From contig OX387183.1 in NCBI GenBank assembly GCA_947561395.2, positions 45,068,890-45,132,889 of the forward strand: DNA of 64,000 nt, read 5' to 3'. Below are positions 45,790-57,654 of this stretch, piece after piece. The first letter of the stretch is position 1; each line of letters opens with the position of its first letter. A program made the position numbers and the translations under genes. Under the pieces are notes generated by a model that made no database searches, was not told the origin of the DNA, and worked only from the letters and a program-made list of their open reading frames with translations. The stretch is from Buxus sempervirens (Eukaryota; Streptophyta; Magnoliopsida; Buxales; Buxaceae).

Positions 45790-46184
45790 AAAGCCGAAAA
45801 AGGTCGAACCAAAAAAATCCAGAACCCCCTGCAATGAGGACTCTTGCGGCTTTTATAGGCAGGGGAAAAGGGGTGCCGCTCACCTTGGCGCCCAGCTCAA
45901 GGTGGGTGCAAGCCCGCTTGCCACGTCCGCGCGAGCGGCACAATGATGAGAAATCATTTAATGCCGCCGCTCGCCGGTCGAAAAATCTAAAAAAATCAGA
46001 TTTAGTCCCTGACAATTTTTGGTAAAATCCGATATTCTCGGATTTTTACAGATTTAGTCCCTGGGATATTTCGAATGTTCGGATATTTACGGATTTGATC
46101 CGCGAGATATTTTACTGCGCAACTCGCCACGTGTGCAGCTTTTTGCCACGTGCGCAGATTGCCGGTTTTGCTGCTCGGAAACTT

Positions 46185-46570
46185 CATCAGCTCATATTTT
46201 CTTCATCCGGACTCCGATCTGGGCAAACTTAGTTTCATTAGAATCGTATCGGAGCCCTCCATCCCATGACCTAGGGGTAGGCCTCTAGATCGGATTTTAG
46301 CAGAAAGTCGACTTTTGGCTCTGCTCAAGTTTGACCGCCCGCAGAACCTTCATCCGAACCCCGATTCCTGCAAACTCAGTTGCGTTGGAACCGCGTCGAG
46401 ATTCTCTATCCAATGGTATAAAGCTAGGTACTTGGCACGGAATTCGAGGAAAAGTCAACTCTTGGCTTTTCCTTAAGTTTGACCGCCCGCCGAACCTTCA
46501 TCCGGACCCCGATTCCTGCAAACTCAGTTGCGTTGGACTCGTGTCGAGATTCTCTATCCAATGGCATAAA
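46185..46570 (-). repeat. Subrepeats in L1 (about 155 bp)
   Basis: Three copies of a block with CTTCATCCGRAC, CCGATTCCTGCAAACT and TTCTCTATCCAATG motifs. One or two copies each are found in the related LTRs at 49795-50040, 51120-51370 and 55430-55690. Confidence 0.8.
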
Positions 46571-46689
46571 GCAAGGTGGCCAAATTTCATTTGATCAAAA
46601 AGTCAACTTTTGACCCCTCGGGGTTTGACTTTTTTGTCTAGGGTTTGCATTTCTGGTTTTTCTAGGAGCGCAAAAATGAGGTGCTTACA

Positions 46690-46694
46690 ACTAA
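46690..46694. repeat. Target site duplication of solo LTR L1 (right copy)
   Basis: ACTAA, identical to 43852-43856. Confidence 0.92.
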
Positions 46695-47117
46695 CACACC
46701 TGTTTTCTCTATAATTGTTTTGTTTAACTGTTTTGAGCTCCACATTGTGCCACTAACTGGAGTTGATGATCTCTTCACCTTGGCAGATGCCACTTCTAGC
46801 TGCAATGGGCAAAAGGCTCAGAGCAAGAAGAGAATAAGAAGAATGTTTTGCATTCCCCAGCTAGTCCATGACTAACATGCTGTTCTTTCCTCCTCTTCAC
46901 AGGTACAACAAAAGTGATATGACGAACATCCTCTCCCAAATCCCCAGTAGAGTTCCTTCAATAAACGGAGAGTAGTACCCTCCAAAATCCCTTGTGGAAG
47001 ATTTTCAGCAAATGAAGGGCGAGATCTCCCAAGCCCCCACGGAGTCTTTTCTGCAATGAAAGAGCGGTATCTGATGAGGTAACCTTCCCAAGCCTCGCCC
47101 AGTCTGAAGAGGCCGGT
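46695..47117 (+). other. Element A 3' untranslated region (second part)
   Basis: Non-coding stretch between two LTR insertions. No gene seen. Confidence 0.55.
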
Positions 47118-48125
47118 TGTGCGCATGTGAAAACGCCGCATGGCGAGGCGCAAGCGGATCTCGCGTCGCGTGCCTCCGGATGGGTAAAATGGGAAATTGG
47201 AGTCGCCACTGCTTGATGGGGTGTAGGCAGACACCGGGGTGCCTAGGTTTTTCTATTAGGCAGTCTGTGGCTTGAGATTCTAAGCAAGGTCTCGGTTGCG
47301 GTCTGGGGAAGTCCGTAGACACCCCAGTCCACCCTGTCGGATGACGGGTCCCATAGATTTTCCTGGTTTCTGAGTCAATTTGGTTTACTAACCCGATTCC
47401 TATTCCAACATGCACTTTTGTTGAGTCTGGCGGGGACCGCCAAAGTGGTGTGGGTCCCCCTTTTTGATTTATTTTATCTTTTTTAGCTTAAAATGATGTG
47501 AGCCTGATTGGGCGGGCCCCGTTGGAAGGCCTGCGGATTCCTTGGTGGGCTGAGTCCAGTCCACATGCCTCTGGTGGGCCTCAGTCTAGCTTGAGAGGCC
47601 CTTTGGGCTTGGTTCTAATGAATTGATTTTACTTTAAAGTTCAAGTTGGGATTTTAAATGATTTTCATGCAAAGTGAGTTGGAACTGATTTGTGGGCCCT
47701 TAAGCGGGCCACATAGTTGATTGCCAAGCAATTTAGATTATCTTTGATTATTCTGTGCCAGAGTGAGCTAGGCATGGGCTTGGGGCCCGTTACCTAGGGA
47801 ATTAGGGTTTTGACCGTTCAGTTTTTGTTAATGGGCTTGGCGGGCCCGATAGGCCCTGGCCCACGGTCGCGGCCAAACCACAATCCTAAGCCTGCATGCT
47901 TCCTTTTTGGGCTTTGGGTGGGCCTTGAATGATTTGGCCCACTCAATTCACTTGGCTTGCTTGTTTACATTCTGGTGAGTTGGTTGGACTTGGTGGGCCC
48001 CGTTGGAAGGCCCACATATAAATCCAATTGGACTCGGGAGCCCGTGCACCATTTTGGGTTTCCGGTTGACCCTGAAACCCTGTTGGTTCAACCAGTCGGA
48101 TTAAATAACGTAGCAAATCAACCTG

Positions 48126-48206
48126 AAGAATAGTATAACCGAAATCCAATTTCGGTTATACTGTACATTGGTTTAACCGAAATTAGATTTCGGTTAAGCC
48201 AGGGAA
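48126..48206. repeat. AACCGAAATT palindrome pair in L2 (first cluster)
   Basis: Two imperfect palindromes of the form TATAACCGAAAT-x-ATTTCGGTTATA. Further copies are at 49330-49590. Confidence 0.8.
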
Positions 48207-49329
48207 TACCCAAAACCGACCTGTGATTTTGGGCAACTTGCCGAAACTCCTTTTGTCACTTTTTTGGACAGAGAACCCATCCAGGGTGTTTGTGGGCATG
48301 TATAGGGTCTTTGTGGCCCCTTGTGTGAGCCCACAGTGGTCCGAATGATGCCATTTGGCCTTCTTTTTTGGGGTTTTCCAATGTCAAAACAGGAAGGGGA
48401 GGGGTGGGAGCTCCCTCCCCTCTATAACCAAAGTAAAGATCAACCAGGGATCTGGATGTCCCTAGTTTGGTTTCCTTTATTCCACAAACAAAACATCATG
48501 CTTACATATGGGTGAAGATCATGCCAAATGACTACAATGCATGCTTCGGAGTAAATCACAAATAACCCATTTAATCGTGTTAATATTAGACTTCCTAAAC
48601 ATGTTCTCTACCACAAGTAACACACATGGGCGTATGGGATATACATGCAAGAAGGGTTAGCTTCACATGGTCACAAACGGGGACTAAAAGATGATGAAAA
48701 TACTATACTTGCACTTTACGTATTTAACCATGTTAATATTACCTCACTAAAACTAACAAAATAGTACACAAAGAAGGGAAGAGAAGGGGGCTTATAAGAT
48801 TACATAAGATGAAACACATATGAGGAACATGCTCCTCTTTACGATGAAAAGAAAACCCAAGGAACACCAGCAAACTAGTGGCCGAATGGTGGTTGCATGA
48901 CCACCTTCCAACCACCCAAACCACTTTCCATCCTCTCTTTATACTACTGGAAATTCTCCTCTTACCATGAGGGAATAACAACTTTTAAACGAGCCTAAAA
49001 GGGACTAGCAAAGAAAGGAAACATGCTTGGATCAAAGGGAATAGCACATACACAGTGAAAAATTATACCAACATGCCTTGATCATGCTTATTTTAACATA
49101 TGTTACATGAAAAGTGATGGGGAAGCTTACCTTAGTATTGAAAGTCTCCCAAGATGGTGATAGAGTCCACTTGAAGCCCTCACAGCAGCTAGACACCTCC
49201 TCCAAGCTCCAACTAGCTCTCCAAGATCTCCTCCTTGAGCACCAATGGGGGGAGAAGAGAGTGGGCAGAGCCAAAAGTGAGCCAAGAAGAGCCAACCCTT
49301 GCAAATGAGCTGCTGAGTGGCTTTTATAG

Positions 49330-49590
49330 ACAAAAATTTATAACTGAAATTTAATTTCTGTTATGAAGCAAATGTAGTATAACCAAAATTTAATTTCTGT
49401 TATACTATAAATCATGTGTAACCGAAATTGAATTTCTGTTACTTTTGCACTTGATTAGCAATTAATTTCTGTCAAGTACGGAATCAGAGAATCTGTCGGG
49501 CGATTTTTGATTTCACTTTATGAACCAAAATTAAATTCCGGTTATACACAATTTGTATATAACCAAAATTTAATTATGGTTATTCTGCCA
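49330..49590. repeat. AACCGAAATT palindrome cluster in L2 (second cluster)
   Basis: Five palindromic modules of the type ATAACCGAAATTKAATTTCKGTTAT with spacers of 15-60 bp. The related LTR L3 carries equivalent clusters at 53895-53970 and 54955-55210. Confidence 0.8.
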
Positions 49591-50146
49591 ATAGTTTTGA
49601 TATTTACAAATTGCTTCTTGGATTTGACCGATTTGACACTGAGATATTTGCAGATAGCCCCCCTGCGCAATTTTGGATAAAACCCTGAGATATTTTGTGG
49701 ATTTTGGATATTTACGGATTGCCCCTCGAGATATTTTTCTGCGTTTCTTGCCACGTGTGCAGTTTCCGACATTGCTGCCCGGAAACTTCAACAGATCATA
49801 TCTTCTTCATCCGGACTCCGATTTGGGCAAACTCAGTGGCATTAGAACCGTATGAGAGCCCTATATCCAATGACATAGGGCTAAGCACCTAGCTCGAGGT
49901 TCATCAAAAAGTCAACTTTCGGCTCCCCCTCAAGTTTGACTGGCCTGCAGATCCTTCATCCGAACTCCGATTCCAGCAAACTCAGTTGCGTTGGAACCGT
50001 GTCAAGATTCTCTATCCATTGAGATAAATCAAGGTGACCAATTATCACCTGATCAAAAAGTCAACTTTTGCCCCCTTAGGGTTTGATTTTTCAGCTCGGT
50101 TTTGCAATTCCGGCACTTCCGAGGGTGCAAAAATGAGGTGCTGACA

Positions 50147-51013
50147 CCAACTTTGCGGAAGAGAGCAGAAAAGAGATAAAGCAAGCTCACACCAATCCCT
50201 GGCAAAGGCCTTAAAAAAAGAATGACAGCGAGAGGAATCCCCTCTTATCCCTAGCGGAGCACCCTTCACATGGGAACCCACACGCGTGTCGAAAATCAAA
50301 GGCCTGACCGAGAAAAAAGCAATGAGGTAGGGATTCCTGCCTAATCCCCAGCAATAGTCACCCCAAGTAACGAAGCCGCTACCTCACTCAGGAAAGAAAA
50401 GCCAACCAGAAGGCACGCTGCGGAAGAAAGAAGCGGCGAGACATGAAGTAGAACAAGCAAAGATGAAGATCTCATCGGGCAAGATAGCCCTTTTGTAATT
50501 TTTGATTTCACACTTTTGTAAATAGAATAAGGCAGGTGTGTGAGCTCCCTTGAGGCACCGGACAGCGTTGGAAGCACCACCTCACCAACAGCAGCTCCTC
50601 CTCCACTCTTCCCTCCTCCTTTCCTCATTCTTTCCACCTTCTAAACCAACTCCTGGCCATCGTAAAAAAAATAAAACTAACTAAGCAGGCCTCAAGTAAA
50701 AGACACAAGAAGAAGCAAAAGTTTGAAGTCACATAAAAGCTTTAATGGAACAAACAAAAAGAAAAGAATATTGTCAAGTGCCTGGCATCAATGCCGAAAC
50801 AGGTTGGCGAGCTAAAGAGTTGCTTTACAAGAACCCGAAAAGCAAAGGGTAAGGAAACTCTGAGGCCAGGAAGCGACTCCACATCATTTTGACACTTCCC
50901 TTTTAAATGAAAACTTCGAAGGACCAAGCTCGTCAACCATGTCGACAGAAATGCCAAGCGCAAAAACGAGATTCTTTTTTCTCTTTGCCATTCATCCACA
51001 AGGTGACTCCAGC
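50147..51013 (+). other. Element A 3' untranslated region (third part)
   Basis: Resumes element A after L2. No gene supported. It shares scattered blocks (AATGGAACAAACAA, GCCGAAACAGG) with the end of element B (26462-26525), which shows it belongs to A. Confidence 0.65.
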
Positions 51014-51026
51014 AAAGAGGGGCAGC
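51014..51026 (+). promoter_or_regulatory. Polypurine tract of element A
   Basis: AAAGAGGGGCAGC directly before the LTR start TGTAAGCACC, the same motif as at 26773 in element B. Confidence 0.82.
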
Positions 51027-53567
51027 TGTAAGCACCTCATTTTTGCACTATCGAAAGAGCTGAAAATGCAAACCTTAGTTGAAAAGTCAAACTCTAAAGG
51101 GGCAAAAGTTGACTTTTGATCAAGTAAAAATTGGCCACCTTGCTTTATCTCAATGGATAGAGAATCCTGACATGGTTCCAACGCAACTGAGTCTGCAGGA
51201 ATCAAAGTCCGGATAAAGTTTCTGCAGGCCAGTCAAACTTGAGGGGGAGCCGAAAGTTGACTTTTTGCTAAACCCCAAATCAGGTGCTTACCCCTATACC
51301 ATTGGATAGAGGGCTCTGACACGGTTCTAACGCAACTGAGTTTGCTCAAATCGGAGTCCATATGAAGAAGATATGAGCTGTCAAAGTTTCCGAGCAGCGG
51401 AAACTAGAAAACTGCACACGTGGCAAAAAGCTGCACATGTGGCGAGAAACGCAGGAAAATATCTCAGGGATCAAATTTGTAAATATCCAAACATACAAAA
51501 TATCCCAAGGATTGAATCAAAAATATCCAGGGACCAAATATGTGAATATCCAAGAGTATCAGATTAAATCAAAATTTTCTAGGGACTAAATCTGTAAATA
51601 ACTGATTCCCCGACAAATTCGCAGCGGAATTAATTGTTTGAAATCTTGATGTTTTGCTCGCGCTGAGCTTCGGCTCCTTGGCACCAGGTCAGCGCCAACC
51701 CAGTGGATGCAAATTCAACCTTAGTGAAAAGGCCGGATACAAATCGTTTTTTTTTTCTATAAAAGGGGCAGCCCCCCTCTTGCCCAGGGGTTGGCTCCTT
51801 TTTCGTTGGCCTTGCTTCCTTTTCCACCTCCCTCCTTCACCCGAATCCCCCTCTTCTTAGTCCTCCTTGCCTCCACCACTCCCCTAGACCACCTTAAGTT
51901 GCTTGACGCTCGTCTTCTCCTTCTCCTTGACTTCTTTGCTGAAACAATATTGAGCTTGCTGCTGTTGGAGCAGATTTTGAACCCTCCAAGGAACCTCCAT
52001 CTGCTGTCTAACCTCCCGGAGGTGTCTCCACCCTGCACAAGTGCTCAAGCACTGTCAGGTATTCCTCCTTACTAATTTTCATCTCACATATATGAAAATG
52101 GGGCTTTTCTAAGCAAGTTACTGGGTACGTTTTTTTTCTCTTGCTGTAAATATGTTTAAACGCTTGGATGGCATGCACATGTCCCTTATTCCACTTCATG
52201 AAGACTACTAGGTAGAGAGAGGGTTATGTGTCAGTTTCATGAAAGTGAGAGTTAGTCCATCCTTTTCTTCTCTGGGCTCGAGTGACTGTTTTCTTTTGGT
52301 TATATTGGAGTGATTTGAAAGAGGAGAATGTTCCTCCCTTCACCATCTAATGTACCCCAAAATAACCCCCCCCCCCCCCCCACTTCCTTTCTTAACTTCT
52401 TCTCTTTCCACACTGTTTTTGACTTTGTTTTTTTGTATATGAGTAAGTCGCTGTTTTGAGTAGTGCCGATGAGGTGTGTATGCTTGTAGATGTTGGCATG
52501 TATACAGATTAGGGAGTATGAAGTTTGTATGTGAGTAGCATTGTTTTCCTAGGTGTGTTAGATTTGTTTTTGGGGATTAGCCAAACTACGTACTCGTGGA
52601 AAATGATAGTCGGACCTGGATTTTTGCAAAGAGATTTTGAGTCGTGGTATGAAGTAGTTAATTTCGAGTCGTGTTTAAATATCTTCTGGGAATGGTAGGA
52701 ATACAGGGGAAGTGTTACAGAGACTAGAAACCTAGTTAGTCATGGAGTTTTCGCATTAACAGAGAGTCATTTTTCGAAATAGGGTATCCGCTGAGTTGGC
52801 ACTGACATGGAATGCATGCATGCGACCTAAGCAAGATAAATAATTCAACTAACCAAGCCGGGCGGGCCAAACCCAATGTGGCCCACCCGAACCAGGTGAG
52901 GGTTCAAAGCCCTAACTTCACGTAACTTGGGCTTTCAAGCCCAAATCGGGACTACGGGCCCCAAGCCCAATGTCCAACCCATTTTCTGGCAAACTTAAAC
53001 AAGATAAATCTAAAAAACTTTTGGCAACCATCATGAGGGCCCACCCAGGGCCCGCAAACCAATGCCGACCCATCTTTGTGTGAAAGACATTTAAATCCCT
53101 AAATTGAACAATTAAGTAAAATCAATACACTTAACCAAAGCCCAAAGGGCGTCTTAGGTTAGACAGAGGCCCACCAGAGGCATGTGGGCTTAACCAAGCC
53201 CACCAAGGACACCGTGGGCCTCCCAATCAGACTCAGATCATTTAAATTAACCAAGATAAAATCAATTAAAGGGGCCCACACCACTCAAGTGGCCCCGCCA
53301 GACTTAACCAGTTTGAATGCTGAATTAGGAATCGGGTGAGAAAATCAGTGAGTTGACTCAAACCAGGATAAACCTAGGGGACCCATCATCCGATGAGGTG
53401 GTCTGGGTGTCTATGGACTTCCCCAGACCGCAACCGAGGCCCTACTTAGAATCTCAAGCCGCAGACCAGCCTTATTAGACAAAATTAGGCACCTAGGTGT
53501 CCGCCTGCATCCCATCAGGTGGTGGCGACTCCGAATTTTCCCGCGCGGAATTTCCGACTTGCGCACA
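51027..53567 (+). repeat. Element A 3' LTR
   Basis: Starts TGTAAGCACCTCATTTTTGC after the purine tract and ends GCGCACA. Carries a TATA-like CTATAAAAG (51757-51765), a purine/GGGCC-rich tract (52850-53300), a 16-C run (52366-52381) and the internal TGGCGACTCC motif (53523-53532). Confidence 0.88.
52366..52381 (+). repeat. Poly-C run (16 bp)
   Basis: Sixteen C in a row, one of four long C or G runs in the window. Confidence 0.85.
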
Positions 53568-53572
53568 GGCTT

Positions 53573-55786
53573 CCCTTGAAGGGAGTTGGGCCCGATAGGC
53601 CCAAGCCCATGGTCACGGCCAAACCACCTAGCCTAGCCAACATGCTTCAAATTGGTCTTTTTGGTGGGCCTCACATGGTGTGGTCCATTGGATTTATTTA
53701 ATTTATCTTTTTCTTTAATTCAAATGAGCTAGTTGGACTGGGTGGACCCCATTAGAAGGCCCACAATGAGTCAAGCTGGACCCGAATGGTCCAAGGCCCA
53801 CAATGGGTTTCCGGTTGACCCGAAAACCCTGTTGGGTGGCGGGTTCAGTTGAAACGAGTTAGAAAAATAGACATGGGGCCGAAAACCCTAGAATATAGTA
53901 TGACCAAAATTAAATTTCGGTCATACTGTATTCTCTGCATAACCGAAATTTTATTCCGGTTATGCACAGAGTCATGTTTGCCCAACCTAATTTCTCGAGC
54001 AAACACAGAAATCCAATTTTTGCCCTTTTCTGAAAGGATGGGAGTTCTGGGGGTTCCTGGGGTAGCCTAGGGTTTTGTGGGCCCCTGTGTGGGCCCACAG
54101 TGGCTCATGGATGGAGGGAATGACCCCTTTAGGTCACTTCCTTGGGATTTTTAGGAGTCAAGGGGGAGGGGATCATGCAAAGGGGTTCAAAACAGTAATA
54201 GAAAGGAAACAATATATGGGGAATGGGGACATGTTATTTAAGAGCATGAAAACCCTAACACCAAGCAAGCACTATTTCATGGCAAAGTAAAAATTCGATG
54301 GCAAGCATGATATTGGACTAACATAACCTATTAAAAGAAGGGATTAGGGGGGGGGGGGGGGTTTAAGGGTACATGAGACTTAGGTGAGGGGAACAAGCTC
54401 CCCTAATCGAATGATAACCAAAGGACTCATAAGAAACCTTAACAAGTGATCTCACATCCTCCTTTTCTGTTGTCCTTACGTCCTTCCCTTACCACGGGAG
54501 TTCAACCACTAGTTAAGGACGAGAAATCGAACACCAAAACGAAGAGAACGCATGCTAAAAGAGGGGGAAGCAATACACAAAGAGACACAACACTCTACAT
54601 GCTCCAAATGTGCTCACTTTCATATATGTGAAATAAAATACAGTGAGGAATCATACCTTGGGGTTTAGAGTTCCCCTTGAAGAGTGTTGACCTCCCTTGA
54701 AGCCAAGACAACCGCTTGACACCTTTCCCTTGGCACCAAAGAGCTCCTCCAAGTATCTTTCTTGAGCAAAAGTGAGGGAGGGAGGGAGTAAGGATGGTTT
54801 GGATGTCTTGTGGAAGAGGTTTCAAGGCTTGGGAGTGAGTGAGTGTGTGCAAGGAGGAGGGATGAGCAGGGTAGAGGAGAGAGGGGAGAGCTCCAAAGGC
54901 TAAAATGGCTAACCCTTTGCAAATGAGCTGCTGAAGCTCTTTTATAAACGAAAAAAGAATAATCGGAATTGTATTTCGGTTATGAAGAGAAACTAGTATA
55001 ACCGAAATTCAATTCCGGTTATGCTAAGTTTTATATGTAACCGAAATAAAATTCCGGTTATGCCATTTTCCGACATACAATCATGAAAAATCCGAGATTT
55101 TGTCGAGAAATCTGTCAGAAAATCCGGATTTTTACTTTATGAACCGAAATTAGATTCCGGTTATACACTTTTTGTGTATAACCAAAAATTAATTCTAGTT
55201 ATTCTGAGATTTTTCCTGATTTGCCCCTAAGATATTATCTTTATTTTTGGATTATTTATGGATTTTCCCCTGAATATTTACAGATTCGTCCCTGAGATTT
55301 TTCAGCATTTTGGATATTTGTGGATTAATCCCTGAGATATTTTCAGCATTTTTGATATTCACGGATTCACCCCTGAAATATTTTTCTGCTCTTTTGCCAC
55401 GTGTGCAGTTTTTGGCATTGCTGCCCGGAAACTTCAACTGCATATCTTCTTCATCTGGACTCCAACTCTGGCAAACTCAGTTGCGTTAGAACCGTATCGA
55501 AGTCCTCTATCCATTGGGAAAGGGTTAAGTAGCTGATCTGGGGTTTAGTAGAAAGTCAATTTCTGCTACCCCTCAGGTTTGATCGGCTCATATCTTCTTC
55601 ATCCGGACCCTGATCTGAACAAACTCAGTTGCGTTAGAATTGTGTCGGAATTTCCTAATCATTGGGAAGAAGTATGGCGGTGGATTTGCACTTGATCAAA
55701 AGACCAATTTTTGTTCCTTAGGGTTTTGAGCTGTTTTGCTGTCTTTTAGTACATTTTTTTGTTTTATCAAAATTTGGGTGCTTACA
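53573..55786 (-). mobile_element. L3: LTR fragment of a related Tat/Ogre-like family
   Basis: On the - strand it starts TGTAAGCACCCAAATTTTG at 55786 and shares the GGGCCC-rich tract, CTATAAAAG-like promoter (54939-54949), AACCGAAATT palindromes and CTTCATCCGGA subrepeats with L1 and L2. The LTR end is absent: the sequence is cut at element A, so A probably inserted into L3 and the rest of L3 would lie left of the window. A 15-G run is at 54347-54361. Confidence 0.75.
53895..55210. repeat. AACCGAAATT palindrome clusters in L3
   Basis: Copies at 53895-53970 and 54955-55210 with the same TAACCGAAATTNNATTCCGGTTAT design as L2. About 1 kb of non-repetitive LTR separates the clusters in both L2 and L3. 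Confidence 0.75.
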
Positions 55787-56129
55787 CAGTGGTTACAAAC
55801 TATTCTCTCTTCACTCCCTATAGTTTCAATTGCAAAATTTAGCCAAACACTGGAGGTTCTACTCCTCTTGGTGCTCCTAGGTGGTCGGGAAAATGATCCC
55901 ATCTCTTGGGAAGACAACTCAGGTTCATGATCTTGGATGGGATGGTCACAATATGGGGATTGGGTCCCATCATCATAACAAGTTGGGTTAGAATAGGGTC
56001 TAAGAAATTACCTTCCCTCAATGTCAAAGTACATAGACTGCCTGGGGTCCATTATCAAATTTTGAAAAAAAATTTCTTAATAAATAATATAATAATAAAT
56101 TTTTGGTGATACACTACCTATAGTAAAGT

Positions 56130-56280
56130 GAGGAATAATGTACGCAAAAATGCACAAGGAAAATTCCCAGGTAACTGAAGGGGTCACAAACAGTCCCACT
56201 TAAACCCAGTTTCCTTAGGTAATTATCTCATCCTTTGTGACAGAACTTTCCTAGAGATGCACTTATTTGCACAATAGTCA
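56130..56280 (-). repeat. Orphan relative of the element B leader
   Basis: The minus strand reads AGTTCTGTCACAAAGGATGA, GATAATTACCTAAGGAAACT and CCTTCAGTTACCTGGGAA in the same order as 3656-3745 of element B. No LTR or primer site is attached. Confidence 0.65.
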
Positions 56281-57510
56281 TTCACTATATTAGGCTTTAA
56301 AATAATAAGAAAAGTAAAATGAGAGACTTACTTATATATATATAATATTTATACTAATTTTAAAATCAGAAAATTAAATTGAAGAATACCTCTTTAGAAT
56401 GAAGCTTGAACTTTGTAGTTGAAGCTTTCAACCTCCAGAGTCTAACTTCCCACTTTTGATACTTGAGCAATTTAAAAAATTTAACTATTTCTTGATAGCT
56501 ACAGAGCTGAAGAGAGTAAGGGAGATTGTAGAAAAGAGTAAGAGATTATAGAAGAGGTGTGGTTTGGAGTGGGAAGGGTTAGGCCTATTTATAGAAAACC
56601 AAAAGTGGTTTTTTACCACCTCTACCCTCAAATATGGCTGTTATTTTGCAGTTGGAAGGATGGAAATGGTCAATTACGGTTAATTACAAGCATACCCCCT
56701 AATATGGCTGTTGTTGGGGGGGGGGGGATAAAACAGTCAAAACAAGTGGTAAAACCACTTTTAGAGGGAAAAATGGCTAGCCATTAGGCGTACCTAGCGG
56801 GCCGGCCCATTCAGGCCCAACAGCAGGCACACGTACCTGCCGTTGTACCAGGCCGCTGAGCCAGCACGCAGACGACCCATTGGCACACGCTTGGCGCGGA
56901 TCGTGCCGCCGTGCCTGGCAGGCCGCGGGCCTTGATATATGGGCACGACTAATTGAGTGGATTGTGTCGTGCCGTCCCACTAGAGTGCTGGGCCATGCCA
57001 ACACTCTAGTCGATAAAAAGTGGTTTTATCGCAATGTCGATAAATTAGCTTTTCGCACCACATGAACAGATGTTCTTATAGTACTTTCTTAGGTGGGGGG
57101 GACTGGTTTTGTTTGAGATGTTTCATTTGAAAATGTAAACTTCACCTTTGACGTATAAAACCAAATAACTATCAATCAGAATTACTGTGATATAAGGGGT
57201 AAATGCAAAGAATCGGTGAGTCTTTCACATAGATCCTTTAGTGCTAGCTAATCTATTAGTTGCTACTTCTAATTATGGATTTAATTTTTGTTTTGGATAT
57301 TTAGAGACAGAATCAGGACTGATTAAATGCACTTTGGTCATTTTTTTCAGCCAGACGTTCATACGAGCAATGTTGAAATACGTCGGACTACAGGGAACAT
57401 AAAGCACTCTTCTAGCAATAAATCTGAACTTCAGCAAAACTATGGCTTGCACTAGACACCTATCGGAATCCATCAAGTTAACATGTGTGAACAATAGAGA
57501 AGTTATTGTA

Positions 57511-57515
57511 AACTC
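57511..57515. repeat. Target site duplication of TRIM1 (left copy, one mismatch)
   Basis: AACTC; the right flank is AACTA (63766-63770). Confidence 0.6.
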
Positions 57516-57629
57516 TGTTAGGATCAAGCACTTAGCACTAGACCAAATAACTTAAGTTATTGGTTAGAGCGCAACTTTATTTCCTTATACCATGGCAAGA
57601 TGCTGGACCTTGGCTCAACATCCCCAACA
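57516..57629 (-). repeat. TRIM1 LTR, left copy
   Basis: Shares CTAGACCAA, TAACTTAAGTTATTGGTTA and TATTTCCTTATACCAT with 63173-63278. A TTAACTTAAGTTATTGG palindrome lies in it. Confidence 0.85.
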
Positions 57630-57649
57630 ATTCGCCCCTCTAGCAACTC

Positions 57650-57654
57650 TAGCA
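57650..57654. repeat. Target site duplication of solo LTR M2 (left copy)
   Basis: TAGCA, matching 63033-63037. Confidence 0.85.

Larger units (their letters stand above)
43857..46689 (-). mobile_element. L1: solo LTR of a Tat/Ogre-like element, 2.8 kb, minus strand
   Basis: On the - strand it starts TGTAAGCACCTCATTTTTGC and ends GCGCGCACA, with ACTAA duplicated on both sides and no interior, so it is a solo LTR left by recombination between two LTRs. Parts: a promoter-like CCTATAAAAG on the - strand (45850-45859), a GGGCCC/GGCCCA-rich tract at 44190-44800, three copies of a subrepeat (CTTCATCCG..CCCGATTCCTGCAAACTC type) at 46185-46570, a 45-bp tandem duplication (45700-45789) and an internal TGGCGACTCC motif (43892-43901). 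The copy lies in the 3' untranslated part of element A. Confidence 0.93.
47118..50146 (-). mobile_element. L2: large Tat/Ogre-like LTR, minus strand, probably solo
   Basis: On the - strand it starts TGTCAGCACCTCATTTTTGC and ends GCGCACA; no internal domains are attached. Contains a promoter-like CTATAAAAG at 49321-49329, clusters of AACCGAAATT palindromes at 48126-48206 and about 49330-49590, the internal TGGCGACTCC motif at 47199-47208 and the same GGGCCC-rich tract as L1. The flanking 5-mers (CCGGT and CCAAC) do not match, unlike those of L1. Confidence 0.85.
1..53567 (+). mobile_element. Element A: broken Ty3/gypsy Tat (Ogre-like) retrotransposon, left end outside window
   Basis: A Tat-lineage element whose remaining pieces lie at 1-1613, 28650-29085, 39116-43851, 46695-47117 and 50147-53567. 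The pieces read in one order: protease/G-patch, spacer, reverse transcriptase and RNase H, second RNase H plus integrase, 3' untranslated region, purine tract, 3' LTR. Each gap is filled by a later insertion with its own boundaries, and three of the four have exact 5-bp target duplications. The 5' LTR, leader, ORF1 and gag must lie left of position 1. The coding parts carry many breaks (more than ten by eye), so it is a fossil. It is related to element B over the whole shared length but is clearly a different copy and subfamily, with a different LTR. Confidence 0.85.
55787..57515. other. Unclassified DNA between LTRs
   Basis: No gene supported. It contains a - strand relative of the Tat leader (56130-56280), a minus-strand CTATAAATAGG box (56584-56594), a GC-rich segment with inverted repeats (56780-57060) and a 12-G run at 56716-56727. 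Confidence 0.5.

Noticed and set aside
53573-55786. L3 as 5' LTR of a complete element
   Set aside because: No primer site or interior follows on either side; the LTR is cut at element A.
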